A DNA stretch of 64,000 nt from NCBI GenBank assembly GCA_949825025.1, contig OX463779.1, positions 27,370,539-27,434,538 on the forward strand. The letters are read 5' to 3'. Numbering within the stretch: position 1 is the first letter of the stretch; every line of letters starts with the position of its first letter. This document shows positions 12,467 through 40,393 of the stretch, in pieces. This DNA is from Siphlonurus alternatus. Lineage: Eukaryota; Arthropoda; Insecta; Ephemeroptera; Siphlonuridae. The translations under genes were made by a program, and so were the position numbers. Under the pieces are notes generated by a model that saw only the letters and a program-made list of their open reading frames with translations, searched no databases and was not told where the DNA came from.

Positions 12467-12985
12467 TCAACTTATTGCTGGCGTAACTTCATGCGATGGA
12501 GTAGCTGCCACCATCATTTCACAAACACACCCCACTCCAAACCTACTAAGTTGAGAATACGAATAATGATGTCCATCGTTTATAACAAAATTGTGAACTA
12601 AAATTTCATGATAAATTTGTTTACAACCACCAATACAATTAATATTACAAAATAAATTATTAATACATTTAATTTCTGGTATAATTTTTGGTATTCTTGT
12701 AATATTTTCATTTAATTCAAAAGTACTTGAACATAATGATTTAAAACTGTGTCCTCTGAATATTTCCGGATAAATGTTTCCATGATTTGGCACAACGATG
12801 CGATGTCTCGAAGGGTCACACGACGAGCCTTCTCCGTACAGCGACTGGACAATGGCCATGTGAGCTCGCAAGTGCCTCGCCTCGCAGCCAGGACAATCTT
12901 CACTCCCGTGCAGCGCCACCCCCGTCACAAACACAGACAAGACGACCCAGCGGAGCATGTACTTCGACCTCGTAGTCTCTGCCAT
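12467..12985 (-). CDS. secreted IL-17-like cystine-knot protein (copy 2)
   Basis: Single-exon gene; the ATG at 12985 (MAETTRSKYMLRWVV...) gives 172 residues. The open frame runs further upstream, but the TATA box at 13031-13037 sits inside that extension, so this ATG is preferred. LRWVVLSVFVTGVALHG is a clear signal peptide or anchor. The C-terminal half has the IL-17 layout: ITRIPKIIPEIKC, clustered cysteines (CNINCIGGC), HEILV, then FGVGCVCE with the closing C-x-C. A potential N-glycosylation site (NIT) precedes it. The N-terminal half is GC-rich and the C-terminal half (12467-12720) strongly AT-rich, an abrupt change within one exon. It is convergent with the other IL-17-like gene and clearly diverged from it, so this is an old duplication or two independent members. 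Family call is by motif. Confidence 0.62.
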   Translation of the reverse strand: MAETTRSKYMLRWVVLSVFVTGVALHGSEDCPGCEARHLRAHMAIVQSLYGEGSSCDPSRHRIVVPNHGNIYPEIFRGHSFKSLCSSTFELNENITRIPKIIPEIKCINNLFCNINCIGGCKQIYHEILVHNFVINDGHHYSYSQLSRFGVGCVCEMMVAATPSHEVTPAIS

Positions 12986-13030
12986 TGGACTGCAGTGTGT
13001 TGAATGAAAAAAAATCAAAATTTCATTCAT

Positions 13031-13037
13031 ATTTATA
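13031..13037 (-). promoter_or_regulatory. TATA box of the second IL-17-like gene
   Basis: TATAAAT on the minus strand, 46 bp upstream of the chosen ATG. This predicts a 5'UTR of roughly 20 nt and decides between alternative in-frame starts. Confidence 0.5.
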
Positions 13038-13899
13038 CTCAGGGACACAAATTGTATCTTTGTTTACCTCGATTTCTCGTTTTCATTTACTCTAAATATC
13101 CGCTTTTTTTCATTCACATTGATATATTTTTATTGAATTTTTTTCAATATGATATTTCTTTATTTAGCACCATACGTCCTTCCTGTACAACTTACGTAAA
13201 AGAAAAAAAGGATACTATATTAAATCAAATATTAGTAATCAAATAATCATAAATCTTAACTTCAGAGATATATTTTTTAAACTATTATTATGAAATAACA
13301 ATGAAAATATTTTAAAGTTTTAATATTAATTTGGTTAACTGAACAAATATATAATTATTTCATCACGAAGTTAGCTGGCTGTGACTGTACTTTGGCGATT
13401 CGTCCTTGTTTATTCTGGCCGATTTCCCCTGGACTCTGTCACTCCCAATAACCTCTCCCTATCAGCCCCCGCCTTCGCTAATCAGCAGTTTCATTCACTC
13501 CGACATCCCCTTGACTACCACGATATCTCTTGAATGGTTTGACATTTTCATTCAATGATTCTTATTATGTTCTATTATACTGTAAATACTTTTTTTATGA
13601 ATATGTTGTATATTTAAAATAATTTATTTATTTTTAAAATTTATGGTAAAAATAAAATACTTATTTTAATTTATTATTGTATTTTACATGTTATTCATTG
13701 CAGACACCTACACAATCGTATAATAATAAGCTTACACGTTCTCATAATTATTAATTGTATTAAATAAATCAGTCATTAATGCAGTTTTAATAATATAATT
13801 ATAATGAAGTATCAATAACAAACTTCAATGAAAGTCTTAAAATTGATATATTTAACACTTTTAGCAGGGATACAACCATAAGATTAGTAAATTTTATAT
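13038..13899. other. AT-rich spacer
   Basis: Upstream flank of IL-17-like copy 2. A C-rich patch at 13400-13520 has no coding signal. Confidence 0.45.
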
Positions 13900-14220
13900 A
13901 ATGGAGTACCAACCTCAATTTTTTTTATTGCAGAAATGGATAGAGGGTACAAAGTTATGCTACTCTGATTTTTTTCAGATTTTTTAGAGCCCGGCAACTA
14001 TTTTTTAAAAATTATTGAAAGTGCAGAAAAAGTGCCGCCTCTTGCCGCCTCTCTTAATAAAAGATAGGACCCAAAAGGGACGTGGATTCGAACCCGACCT
14101 CGCCAAAACTTTTTAGCAATACTTCCCGGTCCCTAAAAAATCTGAAAAAAATCAGAGTAACACAACTTTTCATCCTCTGTCCATTTCTGCTATAAAAAAT
14201 TTTGAGGTCGATACTCCATT
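13900..14220. mobile_element. foldback element, copy 2 (with B-box-like core)
   Basis: Same ends and arms as at 4017. The centre instead contains GGATTCGAACCCGACC, whose complement resembles a tRNA T-loop / RNA polymerase III B box. Confidence 0.75.
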
Positions 14221-14280
14221 ATTGATTCAAATCAAGATTCTGTTGAATTTCTTACTTCTGAACAATTACGCGATGGCGCG

Positions 14281-14910
14281 AATTAAATTAAGATTTTTAG
14301 TGCTTTTTCGCCATCCGATTATTACATTATATATTATGAATACAAGTCAATTAACATTTAAAAGAAAAGAGAGGCCTCAACTGGGCTGAATCAAGCCCGG
14401 TTGATACCTCTCTTTTTAAGGGTGGGGGGTAGGCTCAAACAAGACGTTTTGATAGTGTTCGTACATTTCAATTTTTTTCTTGGAAAATTTTCATCTGATC
14501 GTTTTGAAACCAACTGCATACCTGCACTATATTATTAGCTATCTGCTGTAAAAATCCACTTGAATTATAAACTAAAGTTTCTGAGATTAACTGTCCAGAA
14601 CAACTCTGGAATTGAGTTTACAAAAATTGCTCAAAAGATGGCGCTTCAGAAATTTGTTGAAAGTTTTTCTGGGTTATAATTGAATGAAACTTATTAATTC
14701 TTTTTACATTGGTTAGCGGCTCTTTTACTCTAGGACCTCAGATAGTTTCATAATAATTACTGCAAAACAAACGGAAATAATGATTTACTTCCTAGACAAT
14801 TCCAATAGATGGCAGTTACGGCCTCCCGCCCACCGTTAAATGTTCATACTTTTATTCATAATAATGTAATAATCGGATGGAGAAAAAGCACTAAAAATCT
14901 TAATTTAATT
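14281..14910. mobile_element. 630-bp MITE with ~48-bp terminal inverted repeats
   Basis: AATTAAATTAAGATTTTTAG ... CCGATTATTACATTAT on the left is repeated as complement on the right (GTAATAATCGGATGGAGAAA ... AAATCTTAATTTAATT). An internal hairpin at about 14369-14418 pairs GAGAGGCCTCAACTGGGCT with AGCCCGGTTGATACCTCTC. No coding content. Confidence 0.7.
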
Positions 14911-15572
14911 ATTGATGTGCTGTAGAGAGAGGAAAAATAATAAAAGCAAACTCATCTTCAAGTACGCATTTTGATGAAGAATATTTTAATAACTTTTAGG
15001 AAACTTGACTATAAATAAACAGGTACGCACTATAGCTTACATTTACTAAAATTAATTAAAATATATTATATTAATACATACAATTTCTGATGCAATTTTA
15101 TTTAAATTGGAGGAGATGAAGTAACTATAATGTCATAACCATATTATAACATTTGTATTACTTCATTTAAAAATTACAGCAGTAGACGTACTTTGTTATA
15201 AGGAAAAAAAAAAAAAAAAAAAAAAAAACAAGTAAAAAAATACATATTATTTACTAATGGCATGATAGGAAGAAAGAAAAATATTAAATTGTTATTTAAC
15301 AGTGTTAACATATAGGAGAATTATAATGATTTTGTATTATAACAAACAGTATAAAAATAAAAATGCATCTGACTAATTGTTTATCGTCACGCATGCACTT
15401 TTAAACTAGAGTATTATTACTGCTGCTGTTAGTCTTTATTACTTACTTCGTTGGGTTTACATTCTGCATGATTGACCATCATGCAAGTAGACGGAATTTA
15501 CACTACACTTTATCACATATAACATTAAAATTTATGTTACACATCGAATAATCTCAATACCACCTCCCAAAA
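14911..15572. other. AT-rich spacer
   Basis: Only A-runs (notably 15204-15228) and unstructured AT-rich DNA. Confidence 0.45.
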
Positions 15573-15818
15573 TTACATTTTAACCTCAGATTCTGTTGTT
15601 TCTTGAGCTGAATCCCGAAAATAAAGAGCGACGTCGTATACGAGGAGGAAAAGCAACGTCAGGAAGCCCAGATGGCCGAGAACGAAGCAACCTTCTCCTT
15701 CATCCACTCTTCCGCTCTCACAATTCTCATGTCTGTTGCAACGACGGCCAAGCTGATGGTCCTTGATCCGGCACGACGTGGAGCTGCTGCAGCTGCATCG
15801 CAAGGTCACGTGATAAGT
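15573..15818 (-). CDS. possible exon: cysteine-rich protein with C-terminal membrane segment
   Basis: A GC-rich open stretch within AT-rich DNA. On the minus strand it encodes six spaced cysteines (RCSCSSSTSC, GRRCNRHENC, GEGC), then a hydrophobic run (GFLTLLFLLVYDVALYF), then a short polar tail ending EVKM and a stop. This looks like the last exon of a small membrane-anchored cysteine-rich protein. No convincing ATG or upstream exon was found. The plus strand is also open (KSDVVYEEEKQRQEAQMAE...), so the coding strand is unsure. Family not recognised. Confidence 0.25.
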   Translation of the reverse strand, partial: TYHVTLRCSCSSSTSCRIKDHQLGRRCNRHENCESGRVDEGEGCFVLGHLGFLTLLFLLVYDVALYFRDSAQETTESEVKM

Positions 15819-15992
15819 CAAGGTGTTCTATATTTTTTTTCCAGTCTAAAAAAATGTCCATGCACATGCAGCTTTATGGGGGGGAATCTCTAGTCTTTGT
15901 GGGTATGTATATATCCGTACAATATATTTGTAACAACCATGCAGTTTCACACACAGTTGAATCATATTATACGTTGTATGATGTACTGCAGT

Positions 15993-16102
<110 letters not shown>

Positions 16103-16469
16103 AAAAGAAAAGCTGCATAATTAGCTTTAATAAAAATAATATTATATAATTATGTACAGCTGGTTGTATTATAAATATATTATAAATAATTAAATATGTA
16201 AACCCGAAAGTTGTGGAAACTACAATTAATATTAAAGTGTACAAAGAAACTTATAAACACCAGGGTTATAAAAATCGTATTTGTTAGCATGAATAATTCT
16301 TGGTCGTGTTTCAATTTATTGTAATTTTTCAGTTTAACTATTATTTAGAATATAAATTATAGTTTACTTGATAAACTGCTGAAGAACACTTAAACTGAAA
16401 ATGCGTAAAAAAAAGTGTAAAAATAATTAATGAGTAGAAGAAAATTTGTGGCAACCAGGTCAATCGCCA

Positions 16470-16525
16470 TGAGGTTAGGCAACTTGTCTAGCATTTAAAG
16501 AAGGCGGGTTGCATATGCACTGTTC
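16470..16525 (+). repeat. short repeat shared with 55288-55345
   Basis: AGGTTAGGCAACTTGTCTAG followed by GGGTTGCATATGCA corresponds to AGGCTAGGCAACTTGTGCAG followed by AGGTTGCATATTCA at 55288. It lies about 130 bp upstream of the MRPL39 start codon. Confidence 0.4.
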
Positions 16526-16653
16526 GAAGCAGGGGGCAATGGCGGCGCGCCTTCTTACTTCTTACAAATCAGCTGATATCAAGGTTGTTTTAAATGGCGT
16601 TCTTATAGTTTGAACTAATTTTTGTTTAAGAATTAAAACTTGTTAAATTTACA

Positions 16654-19600
16654 ATGAAGAGTGTAAAGTGCTTGCTGAGACATCATAGAATATCTAATTT
16701 GCCTTCAGGTTTATCTTTCTCCTCGTTCGCTCTCCGAGGAAACTCTCCACGTAAGCCACTATAAGCTTTGAAAATTATGCCTATAGTTCGCATGCCGGCG
16801 GGCAAGCTAGTGAGTCACCAAATTTGTGGTTTTATGCCGCTATTGTGTGTTATAGCCTTATAGGCCTACGTATGGAATTATGGCTTGTCAATATACGCAA
16901 TATAAAGTACCCATTTTATATGTTAATTGCATATTGTTACTTTCATTTCTGCACCTTTTTTCTGTGATCGAAACTCGTGTTATTAATTTTTGTTTCAGAA
17001 AAAGGTATTACTTCTATTGCTAAACAGAATGAAGTACGGAGAAATGATATGTTCTCAGAAGAGCTTACAAAACAGAGAAACAACATTGGTCGTATTGAAA
17101 AAATTGAAGTCCAATATAGAGGTCAACCTGAAGACATCGCTCTTGTAATGAACAAACATGTGTCCACACCATTTGACTGTGCTCGACGTAAGTTGCTCCA
17201 TTATTTACCAATGTTCCATCTTTGTTACCCGCAATCTTGGTTGCAGACATGTCGGAGATGTTGATGAAGAGGTCTGCGCTGGCTCGTGTCAATGGCCAAC
17301 TGTGGGACATGCACCGTCCTTTCGAGGAGGACTGCGAACTCGAGCTGCTGCACATGAAGGAGGCGGAGCCATATCACGCCAACAAGGCATTCTGGCGGAG
17401 CTGCTCAATGATGCTCGGGGCCGTTGCTCAGAACGCCTTCCAGGATGAGACAAGGGTGGCCCTGCACAGCTTCCCATCACCTAACGGTAAACACTCGGTG
17501 GAGAATTTTGTGTAAATGAGGGGCATGCACGTACCTGTACACATAGTAGTTTTAATTTTAGCACCAACAAAGAGGGTTAAAGTAAATACTAAAATATGGT
17601 GCTAGCTGGACATAATTACCAGTATAATTATAATTATAATATAATATATATACTACTGCAGATTGGTATACATATAATTACAGTTAATCAATACTGTACT
17701 CTCAAGAGCTTTGTGATCCCCTCCAATTTCTAGTTTAGTACGGTATCAGCTCACTAATCTGTTTGGATATATAGTACACCATGTATATATATATGATTAC
17801 AGTATAGTAATTTACAATTTATTTGATGTGATTTATTTGTTTTTCATTCTATTGTTAGTATTTTTAAACTAGCGTAAACAAAGTTATCTTCACTATCACT
17901 TACTATCACACACATTGATACAGGTAATTGTTTGCCAAAGTCTTGAAAAATATAATGTAAAACACAATAAGTTTAATTTATCATCAGTCATCATGTATCA
18001 ACAAAACATACTGGTACATTTTAAAATTTTAATATATATTTATTTCCTTTTAGCTGCCTTGCGTGCATGACTCATAAATTTTATTATTTTTACACATTAC
18101 CGGTAGTCAATATTACTGACAAATTCCATAAATAATAATTTAAATTAATATTTTACTATTGTATGTATAAACATTTACCACAAACAACATAATTATAATA
18201 GCAGATTGGATAGTTGACATTGAAGTAGACATTACCATGCAGTTTTGTTTACAACTACTGTATAATAATGTGTTATCAGACTTATCAGAAAAACAATATA
18301 TGTAGTATTTTCTAGCGCTCACTGAAAATTATTAATTACTAATGATGAAAAGATGGATTAATTTCTGCAGGTTTCAATGTTCTGTGTTGCAGTTCGGAGT
18401 GGCAGTTTCGTGTATGATGTGGACGTGGACTTGAAGGACTGGACCCCCTCCCAGGTTTGTACTGCCTGCTGACTGTGAGGGTGTCTGAAAAGTGGGGACA
18501 GGTTAACCAATGAAACTAAAAACTGAATTTAAATACTATAAAAAAACCTGTTCAAATTAATACATTTACATTTGTTTCCTTTTTTTAAATTTAAGCTCTT
18601 CTGAAAAAAACATTAAACACTTTTTGTATGAAATTTTCTAATACAAGTTGAATTGTTAAGTTAAAGTTAGAAAAAAAATTGAATACAGTATACACCGGTA
18701 CGTGACTTTCAGGTGTCCCAAGAATTTTCCTAGAAAACCAAGATGAGGAGCACTGAAACTGCATTGTAATATATGTAGACTGTAATATGTAAACTGGCTC
18801 GTCTGGTTGTCCTAGTTTTCTGATCCTTTTCCCAGGACGAGCTGCGGATCCTCTCGTCTCACTTGGCCAACCTCGCAAGGCAGGAGCTGCCCTTTGAGCG
18901 GCTCGTGGTGCATGCAGCTCTCGCTCAGGAAATGTTTGCAGACAATCCCCACAAGGCCGAGCAGATTCCACTCATTGCCTCCCAATTGGCAGACGGTAAC
19001 CATGTGATTTATTAGTTTTATTTGGGTGATGGGAGTCCTTTTTACGTCACAAATTAATTTGCACTTCCTTTTTCTACTGTATTTTTATTTAAATATATTT
19101 TTTTGCTAGTACTAACTAAGCAACTATTATTTTATTTTTATTAATAACTAACTTATATGCTTCAATGTCATACTTGTGTGAGCTTCTAATAAAACTGTCA
19201 TTATTTGTGGGTGTTATAGAGAACTGAACTAAAACCTGAAACAAAAATGTATGGTACTTTACAATTTGTTTCTTTGTATTCCTGTATTCTCTTGGTGTTT
19301 TTTTCAATTTTTTTCCCTTTCTTTGACATTGCTCTACAAGCCCTGCTGATGTTTGCAGACAACAAGATTGTGCTGTACCGGCTAGGCAGTCACGTGGACA
19401 TCAGTAGAGGACCCCTCATTGCTGACTCAGGCTTCATTGGACGGTGCACAGTCACATCTGTAAGTTCAGCTCATGTCAGGGTCTCTTTGTGTCTATAATA
19501 ACTCCCCTCAATTGTAGGTTCACAAGGTGGAGACGGAGAAGGGCTGGTTGTTCAGATTTCAAGGCGTAGCGCTGCCCAAGGGATTTTTGGTAAGAATCTT

Positions 19601-20765
19601 CTTGACTACTTTGGAAACATTTGTGCTGTTAATTATTAATTATTCAATGTAGTTTTAAATTTAAAATATAGTATAGTATTTCGTAAGCCAGTTTAACTTC
19701 ACGGCTACGCTGAAACTTTTTTTCCTCTCTCTCTTATTTGGAAAGTTAATTGTATCTTCTTATTCTTACTGAATTATTGTAATTATTGGATTATTACATT
19801 TTTAATGTTTTAATTTCAATATTGACTAACTGAATATTATTATTCCCCAGTTGAACCACTTTGCTTATGGAGTTCTTGAAGATCGAGCTAGGAAGCTGGT
19901 AAGTTCATCTGAATTTTGTAGATGTAGCAGGCAGGAGCACTCACTAAGTCAGCATATAACCAATTTCAATTCTAAGCACTGGATACATTAGAATAAAAAT
20001 TTCAATTTATTAAGTTAAAGTTATTAACTTTATATAAGTATGTATTCAATAGAGTATAGACCTCAAAAATTTTTATTGCAAAAATGAATAGAGGGTGCAA
20101 ATTTATGCCATTCTAATTTTTGTCTGATTTTTTTAGAGCCCGGGAAATATTTGCTGAAAAGTTTTGCCGAGGTTGGGTTTGAGCCCACGCCCCTTTTAGG
20201 TCCTATCCTTTAATTAGGAGAGGCGTCTAGAGGTGGGCACTTTCTCTGTACTTTCAATATTTTTTTAAATATAGTTCCCGGACTCTAAAAAATCTGAAAA
20301 AAATCAGGGTAGCATAACTTTGCACCCTCTATCTATTTCTTCAATAAAAAAATTTGAGGTCGATACTCCATTAACAGATAAAAAAAACTACTCATCAATT
20401 GGATAGGTTAAGTCCATAATTAACCCGCGACTTAAAGTTATTAGACGCCATCCATGCAATGAGAGCAATTCATTGCCTCATGCAGAATGTAAATCACGTA
20501 ACTAAAAAAAATTATATGTGGAACTTTGACCTTTATATGATCTACAGTATAGTGAGATAATTAAGGTTTGAGTTAATTGCATCCTAATTTCTTGTAGCTA
20601 CGGGATTTGCATTCTGAGGTGATGAATTGGATACTGTATTCTCGAGTTTGTGTTGTTGGCGGCCAACAGTTGACCACAATTATCTCCACAGAACCCCGCC
20701 TGGATCCCAGGCAGTGCTGCCCAGTCGTCTGTCAAGACGTGAAGCAAAGTAACAAAAGGATGTGA
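16654..20765 (+). CDS. MRPL39: mitochondrial large-subunit ribosomal protein mL39
   Basis: MRPL39 (mL39) is a structural protein of the mitochondrial large ribosomal subunit, related to the N-terminal and editing regions of threonyl-tRNA synthetase. Nine exons join in frame with canonical GT-AG borders: 16654-16750, 16999-17187, 17247-17486, 18393-18454, 18836-18995, 19359-19459, 19518-19589, 19851-19898 and 20598-20765 (TGA), 1137 nt or 378 residues. Residues 1-32 are rich in R, K, H and S without acids, fitting a mitochondrial presequence. Exon 2 carries RRNDMF, KIEVQY and VMNKHVSTP; exon 3 a TGS-like part (NGQLWDMHRPFEEDCEL, NKAFWRSC); exon 6 LGSHVDISRGPLI; exon 7 FRFQGVALP, all typical of mL39. 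The C-terminal tail (exon 9, 56 codons) is longer than in vertebrate homologues and not recognised. AATAAA at 20789. Intron 8 holds a foldback element. Strong identification. Confidence 0.93.
20047..20372. mobile_element. foldback element, copy 3
   Basis: Same family, in MRPL39 intron 8. The centre reads GAGGTTGGGTTTGAGCCCACG, the B-box-like core in the opposite orientation to the copy at 13900. Confidence 0.75.
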
Positions 20766-20788
20766 TGTAATTGGAGAACCGTTTTGGA

Positions 20789-20794
20789 AATAAA
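20789..20794 (+). terminator. poly(A) signal of MRPL39
   Basis: AATAAA 23 nt after the TGA, implying a very short 3'UTR. Confidence 0.6.
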
Positions 20795-20925
20795 TAATTT
20801 TCAACTATTTTGGTATTATAATGTTATTTAATTTGTTTTTAATTTGCCTTTGCCTTCACAGTTGCTGATATAGTAAAATGGCGGACAAATTTTTAATATC
20901 ATACCCTCAATATTTTTTATAGTAT

Positions 20926-21285
20926 TTAAGGGTAAGGTAACGCCACCAATGTTAAAAAAAATCCCTCTCACAAAAATTCTGAAAAAAATTTAAAATGTTC
21001 TCCTCTATACCCCCTATCAGTACCTAAAATATCAGGTATACAAATACGATCTAGTTTTTGAGTTATATATTTTTAAAGTTGACTACTTTAATTTAACATG
21101 GAGAAATGAAACTCCCATGTTAAATTGGTCAACTTTAAAAATTCATAACTCAAAAACTAGATCGTATTTGTATACCTGATATTTTAGCTACTGATTGGGG
21201 GTGTAGAGGAGAACATTTTAAATTTTTTTCAGAATTTTTGTGAGAGGGATTTTTTTTAACATTGGTGGCGTTACCTTACCCTTAA
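20926..21285. mobile_element. TTAA palindromic element, copy 1
   Basis: Two arms of about 170 bp are near-perfect inverse copies, beginning TTAAGGGTAAGGTAACGCC and ending with its complement. The centre is a short AACATGGAGAAATG-type loop. Located between MRPL39 and NSMAF. Confidence 0.85.
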
Positions 21286-21959
21286 TTATTATTTATTATT
21301 AAGCTGTCCAGTCATTTGCTTTTCAGAGAATTTAATCATTCTTGGTATACTGTATATTTTGAATGGAGAATATACATTTTATATATATTAAATTTTTTTA
21401 AAAAATTATATAATATAGCAATAAAATAAATATTGCTGAGGACTATTATAAGGCCGTAGTAATCATCATTTCCCTCCCTAATATTACCATGCCAAGAGCT
21501 CCAATCTCATGGGTTGTTGTAAAAGAAAAAGAAATGGTTTCGATCCAAGCTCTGCAAGCTAGCTCATATGAGTTAAATTGTTGTAAAAAAAACACATAAT
21601 CAATGGTCTATAGACTCTGATCTTTGATTGTTAGATCTCGGAGACCCTATATATTAGGACCTCTGTTGATCTTTGACGACAGTATATTTCAGAGAGTATA
21701 ATACACATTAAAATCAGAGACCGGCCTGCATTAAAATGTACTCAATGATCATGCAGAGATCGACCCTGCTCACGCTGCTCAATGATCTAAAATTTGATCT
21801 TTGATATTTTTCCTTCATTCAAAATTTTCCCTCGAAAAAGCATCAGGTTAAAAAAAAAAATGAGTAGCTAAGAGCGTGATTTGGTATCCAGCTGGTTTGA
21901 TTTTTAGATTGCTCGAAAGCTGTCAAATGTAATGAAAATTTGAAAGTTTATTGTTCAAA

Positions 21960-39741
<17,782 letters not shown>

Positions 39742-40233
39742 TTGGAAAAATGGCTATTAACAAGACTCGCTGCCTACAGCCAACAAATATTGTGATAATA
39801 TAGGCTATTAATTTTTTTATATATAAGCTTCTTGTATATTCTTATTAATGAAAAATAAAAAAAAATAATGTGGTTTACAATTTGGGTACTCTTAAGTACT
39901 GAATTTGATTTGACCTTTTGAACAAATCTATGTAGAAATTCAGTGATGAAACAAAATGCTGTTTAGTGAATTCAATTCAAATTATTAAGTTAGTAAGCAG
40001 AATTGATCATTAAGTAAGCAACGTTTTAAAATAATATGAAATTGCTCTCCTTAAATAAATAAATAAAAATAAAATAATAAATGCAAAACAATTAAGATTA
40101 TTTTGCGCCTCATTTTCTTATATAGTCGCTGGGAAATTAACTACATACTATCTATATGTATAACCTCCCTAAGAATAAGAGGGAGGAGGGGGGGGGGGGA
40201 TGAAACACTCAAGTTATATTAAAACACAAAGGG

Positions 40234-40239
40234 TTTATT
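40234..40239 (-). terminator. poly(A) signal of FEN1
   Basis: AATAAA on the minus strand about 155 nt beyond the TAA at 40394-40396. Confidence 0.45.
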
Positions 40240-40393
40240 ATTTTTATGTTGGATGCAATATCTGTAAACATGGTAATTAATGGAACATAGTAAAAATATA
40301 ACATTTGTTTAAGCAAAAAGTACAAAGTAAAGTTTAAGAATAAATTTAAATATTGTTCAGTTAATATTAAGAGGTAATTTATGTTTCCTGCAG

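Noticed and set aside
12986..13048. Upstream extension of IL-17-like copy 2 beyond the ATG at 12985
   Set aside because: The extension begins with GTG, and the TATA box at 13031-13037 lies within it; the ATG before the signal peptide fits better.
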